The notes under the pieces: model-generated
What the model was told of the DNA's origin: nothing
Databases searched by the model: none
What the model saw: the letters and a program-made list of their open reading frames with translations, nothing else
Shown here: in pieces, positions 1 to 10,456 of the stretch
Position numbering within the stretch: position 1 is the stretch's first letter
How the letters are laid out: every line of letters starts with the position of its first letter
Made by a program: the position numbers and the translations under genes
DNA from: Caldimonas thermodepolymerans
GTDB taxonomy: Bacteria; Pseudomonadota; Gammaproteobacteria; Burkholderiales; Burkholderiaceae_C
Assembly: GCF_015476235.1 (NCBI RefSeq)
Contig: NZ_CP064338.1
Coordinates: forward strand, 2,108,001-2,172,000
Reading direction: 5' to 3'
DNA: 64,000 nt

Positions 1-93
1 GCCGCAGCCACCCTGCTGGCCCAGAGCCTGTCGGGCCGCAACCCGGACCTGCCGCTGGAGCGCTACGGCTTGGCACGCCTGCAGCGCGGCTGA
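1..93 (+). CDS. C-terminal end of a possible FAD-dependent oxidoreductase (partial)
   Basis: Only the last 30 codons lie in the window, ending in TGA at 91-93. The visible peptide has the pattern LLAQSLSGRNPDLPLERYG, which resembles the closing helix and tail of DadA/ThiO-type FAD-dependent amine oxidoreductases, where a 'LLA-x-x-L-x-GR-x-P' stretch follows the last FAD-binding segment. This is a weak identification from a short tail and no catalytic region is visible. The next gene on the same strand begins 54 bases later. Confidence 0.4.
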   Translation, partial: AAATLLAQSLSGRNPDLPLERYGLARLQRG

Positions 94-147
94 CGGGCGC
101 CGCGCCCGGCTTGGAAGCGCGGGGCCCGCGCGCTATCGTTGGGCCCC

Positions 148-1686
148 ATGTCACGCCCCCCTGCCCCGACACCACGGCCGGTGCGCCGCGTCACCCCGGC
201 CGCCGCCTCTGCCTGGCCGTTGCACGGCACGGCGGCATCCCGCCGCATCGAACAACAGGCCCAGCAGGCCCTGCCCGCACACACGCTGATGCAGCGCGCC
301 GGCGCCGCGGTCGCGCAGCTCGCGCTGGCGCTGGCGCCGCACGCGCGCCGGATCTGGGTGGCCTGCGGCCCCGGCAACAACGGCGGTGACGGCCTGGAAG
401 CCGCGATGCACCTGCGGCGCGCCGGCCGTCCCGTGCAGGTCAGCCTGCTCGGCGACCCGGCCCGCCTGCCGGCGGATGCGCGCGCCTCGCTGCAGCGCGC
501 GCAGGAGGCCGGCGTGCCGGTCGGCCCCGACCCGCTGCCGCCGGCGGACGCGCGCCCCGGCGACCTGGCCATCGACGCGCTGCTCGGCCTGGGCAGCAGC
601 CGCGCGCCCGAAGGCGTGCTCGCGCAGGCCGTGGCCGGGCTGCGCCAATGGCCCGGCACCGTGCTGTGCGTGGACCTGCCGACCGGGCTGGCGGCCGACA
701 CCGGCCAGCTGCCCGGCGGCACGGAGCGGGCCGTGCATGGCCACCACACCCTGTCGCTGCTGACGCTCAAGCCGGGCCTGTTCACCGCTTCGGGACGCGA
801 CTGCGCCGGGCAGGTGTGGTTCGACGACCTGGACGTGCACGATGACGCGGCGCCCGACGCCTGGCTGTGCGCCCGCGAGGACGCCCCGCCCGCACGCCGC
901 CATGCGCAGCACAAGGGCAGCTTCGGCGACGTGCTGGTGCTGGGCGGCGCCACCGGGATGACCGGCGCAGCGCTGCTGGCCGGGCGCGCGGCGATCGCCG
1001 CCGGCGCGGGCCGGGTGTTCGTCTCGCCACTGGGCGAGGCGCCGCTGGCGCTCGACCCGCAGGCGCCGGAGCTGATGCTGCGCGACGCGGACCATGCCGC
1101 GGCGCTCGACTGGAGCACGCTGACCGTGACCTGCGGTTGCGGCGGCGGCACGGCGGTGCGCGCAGTGCTGCCCAAGGCGCTGGGCAGCGCCGGCCGGCTG
1201 GTGCTCGATGCCGATGCACTCAACGCGATCGCCGCCGACCCCATGCTGCAGTCGTTGCTGGAAGCCCGTGGCCGGCGCGGTGCACCGACGGTGCTGACGC
1301 CCCACCCGCTCGAAGCCGCCCGGCTGCTCGCGCTGGACGGCGCGCAAGCGGTGCAGCGGGACCGGCTGGGTGCGGCACGCGCCCTGAGCGAGCGCTATCG
1401 CTGCGTCGTGGTGCTCAAGGGCTCGGGCAGCGTGATCGCCGCCGCCGGCGAAGCCCCCTGGATCAACCTGAGCGGCAACGCGGCGCTGGCGACCGCCGGC
1501 ACCGGCGACGTGCTCGCCGGCTGGCTCGCCGGACTGTGGTCGCAGGGCCTGGAGGCGCTGCCCGCGGCACGCCTGGCCGTGCACACCCACGGGGCGGCGG
1601 CCGATGCCTGGGTGGCCGCGCACGCACGCCCGGGACCGCTGACGGCCAGCCGCCTGATCGGCCTGCTGGCCGGCGACGCGCCCTGA
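148..1686 (+). CDS. nnrD: Bifunctional NAD(P)H-hydrate epimerase / ADP-dependent NAD(P)H-hydrate dehydratase
   Basis: This two-domain repair enzyme converts damaged, hydrated NAD(P)H back to the working cofactor: the N-terminal half interconverts the R and S hydrates and the C-terminal half dehydrates the S form using ADP or ATP. The 512-residue protein has the YjeF_N epimerase signature GPGNNGGDG at about 74-82. The ribokinase-like dehydratase begins near residue 256 (HKGSFGDVLVLGG), with VLTPHPLEAARLL further on and the catalytic AGTGD at about 450-454. I chose ATG 148; an in-frame TTG at 139 would add three residues. No clear ribosome binding site precedes it. The gene converges on rnr with 13 bases between stop codons. 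Confidence 0.93.
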   Translation: MSRPPAPTPRPVRRVTPAAASAWPLHGTAASRRIEQQAQQALPAHTLMQRAGAAVAQLALALAPHARRIWVACGPGNNGGDGLEAAMHLRRAGRPVQVSLLGDPARLPADARASLQRAQEAGVPVGPDPLPPADARPGDLAIDALLGLGSSRAPEGVLAQAVAGLRQWPGTVLCVDLPTGLAADTGQLPGGTERAVHGHHTLSLLTLKPGLFTASGRDCAGQVWFDDLDVHDDAAPDAWLCAREDAPPARRHAQHKGSFGDVLVLGGATGMTGAALLAGRAAIAAGAGRVFVSPLGEAPLALDPQAPELMLRDADHAAALDWSTLTVTCGCGGGTAVRAVLPKALGSAGRLVLDADALNAIAADPMLQSLLEARGRRGAPTVLTPHPLEAARLLALDGAQAVQRDRLGAARALSERYRCVVVLKGSGSVIAAAGEAPWINLSGNAALATAGTGDVLAGWLAGLWSQGLEALPAARLAVHTHGAAADAWVAAHARPGPLTASRLIGLLAGDAP

Positions 1687-1699
1687 AGCTGCGCGGGGT

Positions 1700-3886
1700 T
1701 CAGCCGCGACGCGGGCGCGACTTCTTGGCGGCGCTGCGGCCCGTCTTGGCCGCGGCCCCGGCGGGACGGGCCCCGGCCGTCTTGCGCGCGGTCGTGCGGC
1801 TGCGCGCGCGCACCTGGCGGTCGGCCTCCTGCACGCCCTTGAGCTGCTCGACCTTGCTGCCTGCCTTCTCGCGCTTCGCGCGCGCGGCCAGCCGCTCGTC
1901 CAGCGTGTCACGCACCAGGCGGAAGTCGATCTTGCGACCGTCGAGGTCGACACGGCTGACCTGCACCCGCACGCGCGCGCCCACGGCGTAGCGCACCCCG
2001 GTGCGCTCGCCCCGCAGCTCCTGGCGCACCTCGTCAAAGCGGAAGTACTCGCTGCCGAGCTCGGTGATGTGCACCAGCCCTTCGACGTACAGGTCGTCGA
2101 GCTGCACGAACAGCCCGAACGGCGTGACCGCGCTGACCGTGCCCCCGTACTCCTCGCCCAGGTGCTCGCGCATGTAGCGGCACTTGAGCCAGGCCTCGAC
2201 GTCGCGCGAGGCTTCGTCGGCGCGGCGCTCGCAGGCGCTGCAGTGGATGCCAGCCGCCTCCCACTGGGCCAGCTCGTTGGCCGCCACCGCCTTGCCGCGG
2301 CCGCCGCGCCGGGCCGGCTCCTCCTGCGCCACGCCGATCAGCTGGTAGCGCCGGCCGAGCAGCAAGGCCTTGATCACGCGGTGCACCAGCAGGTCCGGGT
2401 AGCGACGGATCGGGCTGGTGAAGTGGGTGTAGGCCTCGTAGGCCAGGCCGAAATGGCCGCTGTTGACCGGCGTGTAGATGGCCTGCTGCATCGAGCGCAG
2501 CAGCATCATGTGGATCTGCGCCGCGTCCGGGCGGTCCTTGGTGGCCTGCGCCAGCGCCTGGAACTCGCCGGGCTTGGGATCGTCGCTCAGGCCCATGCCG
2601 ATGCCCAGCGCCCGCAGGTAGTTCTGCAGGATGGTGCGCTTCTCCGGCGTCGGGCCTTCGTGCACGCGGTACAGCGCCGGATGGTTGGCGCGCGAGATGA
2701 AGTCGGCCGAGCAGACGTTGGCTGCAAGCATGGCCTCCTCGATCAGCCGGTGCGCCTCGGTGCGCACGCGCGGCACGATCTTCTCGATGCGCCCGTTCTC
2801 GTCGCAGACGATCTGCGTTTCGGTGGTCTCGAAGTCCACCGCGCCGCGCTCGGCGCGCTGGCGCAGCAACGCGCGGTACACCTCGTGCAGGTTCAGCAGG
2901 TGCGGTACCAGGTCCTTGCGGCGCATCGCCTCGGGCCCGCGCGTGTTGGCCAGGATGGCCGCCACCTCGGTGTAGGTCAGCCGCGCATGCGAGCGGATCA
3001 CCGCCGGGAAGAACTGGTAGGCGTGGATCTCGCCCTTGGCATTGACGAGCATGTCGCACACCATCGCCAGCCGGTCCTCGTCCGGGTTCAGCGAGCACAG
3101 CCCGTTGGACAGCTTCTCGGGCAGCATCGGGATGACCCGGCGCGGGAAGTACACCGAGGTCGCCCGCTCGTACGCGTCCAGGTCCAGCGGCTCGCCGGGC
3201 TTCACGTAGTGGCTGACGTCGGCGATCGCCACCACCAGCCGCCAGCCCTTGCCGCGGCCGACGCGCGCCGGCTCGCAGTAGACGGCGTCATCGAAGTCGC
3301 GCGCGTCCTCGCCGTCGATCGTCACCAGCGGCACGTCCGTCAGGTCGATGCGGTGCTTGCGGTCCGCGGCGCGGATCGCGTCGGGCAGCTTGGCCGCCTC
3401 GGCCAGCGCCTCGGGCGAGAACTGGTGCGGCACCTCGTACTTGCGCACCGCGATCTCGATCTCCATGCCGGGGTCGTCGATCTCGCCCAGCACCTCGGTC
3501 ACGCGGCCGACCGGCTGCGAATACAGCGAAGGCGGCTCGGTCAGCTCCACCGCAACCACCTGCCCGGCCTGCGCCTTGGCGGTCGCGTTCTTCGGGATCA
3601 GGATGTCCTGCCCGTAACGCTTGTCCTCCGGCGCGACGACCCACACGCCGTTCTCGTGCAGCAGTCGCCCGATGATGGGCGTCTTGCGGCGCTCGAGGAT
3701 CTCCAGGATGCGCCCTTCGGGGCGGCCCTTGCGGTCGTAGCGGATGATGCGCACGCGCACGCGGTCGCGGTGCAGCACCGCACGCATCTCCTGCGGCGAA
3801 AGGTAGACGTCGGCCTCGCCGTCGTCCCGGATCAGGAAGCCGTGGCCGTCACGGTGTCCCTGGACCACCCCTTCGACTTCGCTCAT
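1700..3886 (-). CDS. rnr: Ribonuclease R (RNB-family 3'-5' exoribonuclease)
   Basis: RNase R degrades structured RNA processively from the 3' end and takes part in mRNA decay, rRNA quality control and tmRNA metabolism. The 728-residue protein opens directly with a cold-shock OB domain, carries the RNB catalytic core with the metal-binding run DGEDARDFDDA at about 191-201, has an S1 domain at about 600-680, and ends in a Lys/Arg/Ala-rich tail (KKSRPRRG) likely to bind RNA. It lacks the roughly 70-residue N-terminal helix-turn-helix extension of the E. coli enzyme, and no earlier in-frame ATG is visible. It is transcribed away from the tRNA-Leu genes. Assignment to RNase R rather than RNase II rests on the basic tail and overall length. 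Confidence 0.93.
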   Translation of the reverse strand: MSEVEGVVQGHRDGHGFLIRDDGEADVYLSPQEMRAVLHRDRVRVRIIRYDRKGRPEGRILEILERRKTPIIGRLLHENGVWVVAPEDKRYGQDILIPKNATAKAQAGQVVAVELTEPPSLYSQPVGRVTEVLGEIDDPGMEIEIAVRKYEVPHQFSPEALAEAAKLPDAIRAADRKHRIDLTDVPLVTIDGEDARDFDDAVYCEPARVGRGKGWRLVVAIADVSHYVKPGEPLDLDAYERATSVYFPRRVIPMLPEKLSNGLCSLNPDEDRLAMVCDMLVNAKGEIHAYQFFPAVIRSHARLTYTEVAAILANTRGPEAMRRKDLVPHLLNLHEVYRALLRQRAERGAVDFETTETQIVCDENGRIEKIVPRVRTEAHRLIEEAMLAANVCSADFISRANHPALYRVHEGPTPEKRTILQNYLRALGIGMGLSDDPKPGEFQALAQATKDRPDAAQIHMMLLRSMQQAIYTPVNSGHFGLAYEAYTHFTSPIRRYPDLLVHRVIKALLLGRRYQLIGVAQEEPARRGGRGKAVAANELAQWEAAGIHCSACERRADEASRDVEAWLKCRYMREHLGEEYGGTVSAVTPFGLFVQLDDLYVEGLVHITELGSEYFRFDEVRQELRGERTGVRYAVGARVRVQVSRVDLDGRKIDFRLVRDTLDERLAARAKREKAGSKVEQLKGVQEADRQVRARSRTTARKTAGARPAGAAAKTGRSAAKKSRPRRG

Positions 3887-3909
3887 CAGCGAAGGGCCGG
3901 ATGGGGTGC

Positions 3910-3939
3910 TTGCAACTTTCGAATTCTTGATGATAGAAT
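3910..3939 (+). promoter_or_regulatory. Putative sigma-70 promoter of first tRNA-Leu
   Basis: TTGCAA at 3910-3915 and TAGAAT at 3934-3939 are separated by 18 bases and lie 59 bases before the tRNA. The same TAGAATC sequence recurs at the matching place before the second tRNA copy, which supports a functional -10 element. The promoter sits within the 5' flank of the divergent rnr gene. Confidence 0.5.
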
Positions 3940-3998
3940 CTCCTTCTCTGTTCGACGCCGAAGCAAAACAATACCAGCTTCGAATCGATCAGAACAAA

Positions 3999-4083
<85 letters not shown>

Positions 4084-4091
4084 GACACAAG

Positions 4092-4124
4092 GCCTCGCAT
4101 CGCAAGATGCGGGGCTTTTTCTTT
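4092..4124 (+). terminator. Rho-independent terminator after first tRNA-Leu
   Basis: A 10-base-pair stem (GCCTCGCATC with GATGCGGGGC, one T-G pair) around the loop GCAA is followed by CTTTTTCTTT-type sequence. It sits 8 bases after the encoded CCA. Confidence 0.9.
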
Positions 4125-4265
4125 GTCGTGTGTCGTTTCATGCAATCGCTAGTGTCTGTGACTGCTGCCGCGCCTTGCGCGACAGCCTCAAGGTACATTG
4201 TGACGGCATTGGCGCCGGTTTGTGCAGCCGACCTGCACGCTTGCGCGATCCGCGAGCATGACGGC

Positions 4266-4295
4266 GAGACAGCGCTGCGACAAACGATATAGAAT
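4266..4295 (+). promoter_or_regulatory. Putative sigma-70 promoter of second tRNA-Leu
   Basis: A GAGACA element (4266-4271; four of six matches to TTGACA) and TAGAAT (4290-4295, within ATATAGAATC) are spaced by 18 bases, as in the first unit. The -10 lies 54 bases before the tRNA. Confidence 0.45.
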
Positions 4296-4349
4296 CGCGC
4301 CTTCTGCAGCGACGACGAAACCCCACGGTTTCGAATCGCGCGGAACCCG

Positions 4350-4434
<85 letters not shown>

Positions 4435-4441
4435 GACACAA

Positions 4442-4476
4442 GGCCTCGCATCGCAGGATGCGGGGCCTTTTTCTTT
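4442..4476 (+). terminator. Rho-independent terminator after second tRNA-Leu
   Basis: An 11-base-pair stem (GGCCTCGCATC with GATGCGGGGCC) around GCAG is followed by TTTTTCTTT. It is one pair longer than the copy after the first tRNA because of an added C. The next 210 bases (to 4689) hold no recognisable gene or site. Confidence 0.9.
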
Positions 4477-4689
4477 CCCTGCGGCAGGCACGGGCATGAG
4501 AAGGCCACGCCGCGCGCTGCGGCAGGGCTGGTGGCACTCCGGCCGCCCGGTTGACGGCCGGGGCAACCCGGCACCCCAGGGCTAGGGCTTGAGCGCCGCG
4601 CAGGACCGGGGCGTCGCGCCCTGCATCCGCTGCGCGCCGGCGGGGTGCCCCCTCGCCCGCCGCGGACCGAACCCGCCTGCCGGTCGGGT

Positions 4690-5211
4690 TCAGACTTCGA
4701 ACTTCTTCGCCAGCCCTTCCGGACGCAGCGTGTCGTACTCCTCGAACGGCTGGTGGATCCAGGGGCTGGTCGGCAGCATCTCGACGTAGTAGTCGGGGGT
4801 GTAGCTCGAGACGCCCTTGACCCAGATCACCGCCGAGCGCAGCTCCGTGATCGCGGGCATGCCGCGCAGGCGCTCGACCACCGCGCGCAGCGTCACGCCC
4901 GAGTCGGCCAGGTCGTCGACCAGCAGCACGCGCCCGGCCAGCTCGCCCTTGGGCATGGTGATGTACTTGGCCATGTCCAGCCGCCCCTGGATCGTGCCCG
5001 CCTCGGCACGGTAGGAGCTGGTCGACATGATCGCCAGGGGCTTGTCGAACACGCGGGACAACACGTCGCCCGGGCGCATGCCGCCGCGCGCCAGGCACAG
5101 GATCTGGTCGAACTGCCAGCCCGAGTTGTGCACCTTGAGCGCCAGGCGCTCGATCAGCATGTGGTACTCGTCCCAGGAAACGTAGAGATGTTTGCCGTCG
5201 TCGGTCAGCAT
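4690..5211 (-). CDS. Phosphoribosyltransferase (xanthine/hypoxanthine-type purine salvage)
   Basis: A 173-residue type I phosphoribosyltransferase, probably transferring ribose-5-phosphate from PRPP to a purine base. The PRPP-binding loop is VLLVDDLADSGVTL at about 95-108, with ARGGMRPGD near 41-49 forming the pyrophosphate loop. The flexible hood region carries STSSYR. The family groups with Gpt and Hpt-like enzymes; the base specificity cannot be read from the sequence. I chose ATG 5211 because AAGGAA lies a few bases upstream and the protein then has the usual family length. The stop of purA's neighbour region is 61 bases away, so the two may be cotranscribed, with purA first. Confidence 0.88.
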   Translation of the reverse strand: MLTDDGKHLYVSWDEYHMLIERLALKVHNSGWQFDQILCLARGGMRPGDVLSRVFDKPLAIMSTSSYRAEAGTIQGRLDMAKYITMPKGELAGRVLLVDDLADSGVTLRAVVERLRGMPAITELRSAVIWVKGVSSYTPDYYVEMLPTSPWIHQPFEEYDTLRPEGLAKKFEV

Positions 5212-5272
5212 GGGGATTCCTTGATCTCGGCGGGCCTGCCGTGATGTTCGTCGGGTCGCGTTCGATGCTCGA

Positions 5273-6673
<1,401 letters not shown>

Positions 6674-7837
6674 TCACAGCACCTTCACGACCCACTGACC
6701 ATCGACCCGAGCCAGCTCGCGGTCGCAATCGAATTCCTGCACCTCGTGCTCGTGCCCGGGCAGCACGCACACGACGGTCTCGCCCTGCTCGCGCAGGCGG
6801 CGGATCATCTGCCGCAGCGCGGCATCCTCGCCCCACGGGGCGCGGATCGCCGCACGCACGCCGTTGACGCGCGACCAGCGCGCCAGCTCCTTCAGGTCGG
6901 TGCTGAAGCCCACCGCCGGACGGTTGCGGCCGAACACCGCGCCCACCTCGTCGTAGCGGCCGCCGCGTACCAGCGAATCGGCGCCGCCAGCGGCGTAGAT
7001 CGCGAAGCGGGTGCCGCTGTAGTAGGCATAGCCGCTCAGGTCCGCAAGGTCGAAACCGATGGTGACGTCCGGGTGGGTCGCCTGCAGGTGCTCGGCCAGC
7101 CAGCGCAGGTCGGCGAGCGCCGAGCGGATCAGCGGGCGCTGCGGCAGCACCCGGGCCGCCTCGTCCAGCACCTCTAGGCCGCCGTACAGGCGCGTCAAGG
7201 CAAGCAGGCCGCCGCGGCTTTCGGCCGGGAAGTCTCGGGTCAGTTCCTCCAGGCCCGGCGCGTCCTTGGCCGCCAGGCTGGCATAGACCTCGTCCAGCAC
7301 CAAGGCGTCCACCGGCACGCCCGCCAGCAGGCCGCGCACGATGCGGGCGTCGGCCATGTCCAGCGTCAGCTGGGAAATGCCCACGCGCTGCAGCCCTTCG
7401 AGGGCGAGTTCCTGCACTTCCAGGTCGGCTTCCAGGCCGGCATGGCCGTAGATCTCGGCGCCGAACTGCAGCGGTTCGCGCGTGGCATGCAGGCCCGAGG
7501 GGCGGGTGTGCAGCACCGGGCCGCAGTAGCACAGGCGGGTGACCCCCTGGCGGTTGAGCAGGTGCGCGTCGATGCGCGCCACCTGGGTGGTGGTGTCGGC
7601 CCGCACGCCCAGCGTGCGGCCGCTCAGCTGGTCGACCAGCTTGAAGGTGCGCAGGCCCAGCTCGCGCCCGGTGCCCGACAGCAGGGATTCCAGGTACTCG
7701 AGCAGCGGAGGCATCACGAGCTCGTACCCATAGCCTCTTGCCGCATCGAGCAGGGTCCGACGCAGTTCCTCGATCCGACGCGCCTCGGAGGGCAAGACAT
7801 CGGCGATGTGCTCGGGCAGCAGCCAAGCAGACGACAT
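6674..7837 (-). CDS. hisZ: ATP phosphoribosyltransferase regulatory subunit
   Basis: HisZ is a catalytically inactive relative of histidyl-tRNA synthetase that pairs with the short form of HisG to make the first, histidine-sensitive enzyme of histidine synthesis. The 387-residue protein starts [16 protein letters not shown], has a class II synthetase-like core ([13 protein letters not shown] near 290) and lacks the C-terminal anticodon-binding domain of true HisRS. A genuine hisS lies elsewhere in this window (15306-16592), consistent with this copy being HisZ. ATG 7837 is preferred over an in-frame GTG three codons earlier. Confidence 0.95.
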   Translation of the reverse strand: MSSAWLLPEHIADVLPSEARRIEELRRTLLDAARGYGYELVMPPLLEYLESLLSGTGRELGLRTFKLVDQLSGRTLGVRADTTTQVARIDAHLLNRQGVTRLCYCGPVLHTRPSGLHATREPLQFGAEIYGHAGLEADLEVQELALEGLQRVGISQLTLDMADARIVRGLLAGVPVDALVLDEVYASLAAKDAPGLEELTRDFPAESRGGLLALTRLYGGLEVLDEAARVLPQRPLIRSALADLRWLAEHLQATHPDVTIGFDLADLSGYAYYSGTRFAIYAAGGADSLVRGGRYDEVGAVFGRNRPAVGFSTDLKELARWSRVNGVRAAIRAPWGEDAALRQMIRRLREQGETVVCVLPGHEHEVQEFDCDRELARVDGQWVVKVL

Positions 7838-7863
7838 AAAAACCACCGGGGATTAAAAGCGTG

Positions 7864-7869
7864 ATTGTA
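7864..7869 (-). promoter_or_regulatory. Possible -10 element before hisZ
   Basis: TACAAT reads on the minus strand 26 bases before the hisZ start, in the short gap after the DUF2065 gene. I could not find a convincing -35 at the right spacing, so this is a tentative internal promoter. Confidence 0.3.
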
Positions 7870-7927
7870 CCGGCGGCCCGGGATCGGGCCGATGCCTCAC
7901 GCTGGCAACGTGACGCGCGGCGGCCCC

Positions 7928-8116
7928 TCAGGGGCCGAACAGCCACAGCAGGGCCAGGCCGCTGAGCAGGCTGGCCAGCCCCAGGAAGCGCAGCTGGCCG
8001 TCGGTCAGGCGCAGGGCCTGTTCAAAGACGCGGCGCCAGGCGGCCGGGCTCGCGAAGGGCAGCAGCCCTTCCAGCACGAACACCAGCGCCAGCGCCGTCC
8101 AGATCACCTCGCTCAT
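7928..8116 (-). CDS. DUF2065 small membrane protein
   Basis: A 62-residue protein with two hydrophobic segments (about 5-22 and 41-60) joined by a short polar loop containing WRRVFEQAL. It matches the DUF2065 family (YjeT-like), which is conserved next to hflC in many proteobacteria; no molecular function is established. Its start is 12 bases after the hflC stop, so it is almost certainly translated from the same message and may act with HflKC at the inner membrane. Confidence 0.88.
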   Translation of the reverse strand: MSEVIWTALALVFVLEGLLPFASPAAWRRVFEQALRLTDGQLRFLGLASLLSGLALLWLFGP

Positions 8117-8128
8117 CGACGCACGGCA

Positions 8129-9013
8129 TCACTTGCGCGTCGGCAGCGCGCCCCCGCGCATCGCGCGGAAGAACTCGTTCGAGTCGGGGTCGAGCACCAA
8201 GATGTCCGAACGGTTGCGGAAGCTCTGGCGGTACGCCTCCAGGCTGCGGTAGAACTGCGCGAACTGCGGGTCGCGCCCGAACGCCGCGGCATAGATGGCG
8301 GCCGCCTTGGCATCGCCCTCGCCCTTGATCTTCTGCGCCTCGCGGTAGGCCTGGGCGATGATCATGTCGCGCTGCTTGTCGGCGTCGGCGCGGATCTGTT
8401 CGCCCTCGGCGGCGCCGGTCGAACGCAGCTCGGCGGCCACGCGCTTGCGCTCCGACTCCATGCGGCGGTAGACCGACTCGGTGATGTTGGTGTGGAAGTC
8501 GACCCGCTTGGTGCGCACGTCGACGATCTCGATGCCGAAGCTCTTGGCGTCGTCGGCCAGGCGCGCGCGCACGCCCTGCATCACCTGCTCGCGCTGCGTG
8601 GCCAGCACCTCGCGCACGGTGCGCTTGGTGACTTCCTCGTTGAAGGCGGCCTGCACGATCGGCGCCAGACGGATCTCGGCGTTGCGCATGTCCACGCCGT
8701 TGTTGCGGATGAACTGGCGCGGATCGACGATGCGCCACTTCACCAGCCAGTCGATCACCAGGCTCTTCTTCTCGGCGGTGAAGATCGGGCTGGTCTGCGG
8801 GCTGTCCAGGGTCTGGATGCGACGGTCCAGGAACACCACGTTCTGGAACGGCGGGGGCATCTTCACCTTCAGGCCGGGTTCGACGATGACCTCCTTGATC
8901 TCGCCGAGCGCGTAGACCACGGCGGCCTGGCGCTGGTCGACGACGAACAGCGTCGAGCTCGCGATGACCACGAGCAGCAGGAGGGTCGAGATGATGAGTC
9001 CGATGCGGTTCAT
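8129..9013 (-). CDS. hflC: HflC, SPFH/prohibitin-family modulator of FtsH
   Basis: HflC pairs with HflK in a large periplasm-facing inner-membrane complex that surrounds the FtsH protease and limits access to membrane substrates. The 294-residue protein has an N-terminal membrane anchor (about 5-25), a band-7/SPFH domain, and a charged helical region with the repeats ERKRVAAELRSTGAAEGEQIRADADKQ typical of HflC (cited here as pattern, around 175-205). The start is 36 bases after the hflK stop. The order hflK-hflC-DUF2065 is standard. Confidence 0.97.
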   Translation of the reverse strand: MNRIGLIISTLLLLVVIASSTLFVVDQRQAAVVYALGEIKEVIVEPGLKVKMPPPFQNVVFLDRRIQTLDSPQTSPIFTAEKKSLVIDWLVKWRIVDPRQFIRNNGVDMRNAEIRLAPIVQAAFNEEVTKRTVREVLATQREQVMQGVRARLADDAKSFGIEIVDVRTKRVDFHTNITESVYRRMESERKRVAAELRSTGAAEGEQIRADADKQRDMIIAQAYREAQKIKGEGDAKAAAIYAAAFGRDPQFAQFYRSLEAYRQSFRNRSDILVLDPDSNEFFRAMRGGALPTRK

Positions 9014-9049
9014 GGGAGCCTTTTGTATCAGGTCTTGTTGTCGGTCACG

Positions 9050-10456
9050 TCAGCGGGTCTCGCGCTCGCGGCTGCGTTGGTTGTCGCGCGAACGGATGTC
9101 CGAACCCGACGACAGCGGCGCGCCTTCTCCCACTCCCGCGGACGGCGTCGTGGTGGCCGGGGCGGCCGTCCCGCCCGTGCCAGCCCCGCCGGACTGCTGC
9201 AGCAGCTTGTCCAGCGGCAGGTACAGCAGGTTGGCGTTGTTGCGGGTATCGATCAGCACCTTGGTCGCGTTGGCGTAGATCTGCTGCATCGTCTCGAGGT
9301 AGAGGCGGTCGCGCGTCACCGCCGGTGCCTTCTCGTATTCGGCCAGCACGCTGCGGAAGCGGTCGGCATCACCCTCGGCCTGCGCGATCACGCGCGCGCG
9401 GTAGCCCTCGGCCTCCTCGCGCAGCCGCGAGGCCGTGCCCTGGGCACGAGGGATCACCTCGTTGGCGTAGGCCTGCGCCTCGTTCTTGGCACGCTCGCGG
9501 TCGGCCGTGGCGCGGAACGCGTCGTCGAACGCGGCCTGCACCTGCTCGGGCGGCTGCACGCTCTGCACGTTGACGTTGGAGATCAGGATGCCGGCGTTGA
9601 GCCGGTCGAGCTGGGCCTGGATCGAGGCGGCCAGGTCGGCGGCGATCACGTCGCGCTGCTCGTAGAGCACCGAGTCCATCAGGCTGCGCCCGACGATCTC
9701 GCGCACCGCGGATTCGGCTGCCTGCACCACCGCGTCGTCGGGGCGGCGGTTCTCGAACACGTACTGCTTGACGTCCTTCAGGCGGTACTGGACCGTGAAG
9801 CGGATGTCGACGATGTTCTCGTCCTGGGTCAGCATCGACGAGTCACGCAGCCCCGTCTGCGGCACCACCGAGGAAGAGCCGATGTCGACCGAGCGCAGCT
9901 GCGTCACGGGCACCACCTCGTGCGACTGGAACGGGTACGGCAGGCGCCACTTGAAGCCGGCTTCGGCCGTGTAGCTGTACTTGCCGAACGACAGCACCAC
10001 CGCCTGGTGGCCTTCCTGCACGATGAAGAAGCCGCTGCCCAGCCAGATCAGCACCGCCACGCCGACGATGAGGCCGGCCCCCAGGCCGGCGCCCTTCATG
10101 TCGGGCTGGAACGAGCCCCCGCCGCCACCGTCACCGCTGCCGCCCGGACGCGAGCCGCCGCCGCGGCCGCCGAACAGGCCGGACAGCTTGCGGTTGAAGT
10201 CGCGCCACAGTTCGTCCAGGTCGGGCGGACCTTCGTTGCGGCCGCCGCCCCCGGAGCCCTGGCTGCGCGCGGGCTCGTTGCCCTGCGGCTCGAGACCACG
10301 CCCCCAGCGGTTGTCGTTGAGGTTGAACAGGCGCTGGACGCCCCGGTATGCCGTAGCCCCCACGGCCTTCGCGAAGGCGGCAGCGACCGCCGAGAGCCGT
10401 CCGGGGAAGCCGCTTCCTGCGGGCGTACGGGGCGCGTGAGAGTTACTTGTGATCAT
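9050..10456 (-). CDS. hflK: HflK, SPFH/prohibitin-family modulator of FtsH
   Basis: This is the HflC partner in the FtsH-regulating complex. The 468-residue protein has a long glycine-rich cytosolic N terminus (NDNRWGRG at about 47-54, then several Gly runs), one membrane segment (about GAGLIVGVAVLIWLGSGFF), a band-7 domain and a helical C-terminal half. It carries about 45 residues ahead of the usual LNDNRWGRG start; I kept them because ATG 10456 overlaps the hflX stop as ATGA, a common coupling signal in this window. The tail is Gly/Pro/Thr-rich. Confidence 0.95.
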   Translation of the reverse strand: MITSNSHAPRTPAGSGFPGRLSAVAAAFAKAVGATAYRGVQRLFNLNDNRWGRGLEPQGNEPARSQGSGGGGRNEGPPDLDELWRDFNRKLSGLFGGRGGGSRPGGSGDGGGGGSFQPDMKGAGLGAGLIVGVAVLIWLGSGFFIVQEGHQAVVLSFGKYSYTAEAGFKWRLPYPFQSHEVVPVTQLRSVDIGSSSVVPQTGLRDSSMLTQDENIVDIRFTVQYRLKDVKQYVFENRRPDDAVVQAAESAVREIVGRSLMDSVLYEQRDVIAADLAASIQAQLDRLNAGILISNVNVQSVQPPEQVQAAFDDAFRATADRERAKNEAQAYANEVIPRAQGTASRLREEAEGYRARVIAQAEGDADRFRSVLAEYEKAPAVTRDRLYLETMQQIYANATKVLIDTRNNANLLYLPLDKLLQQSGGAGTGGTAAPATTTPSAGVGEGAPLSSGSDIRSRDNQRSRERETR

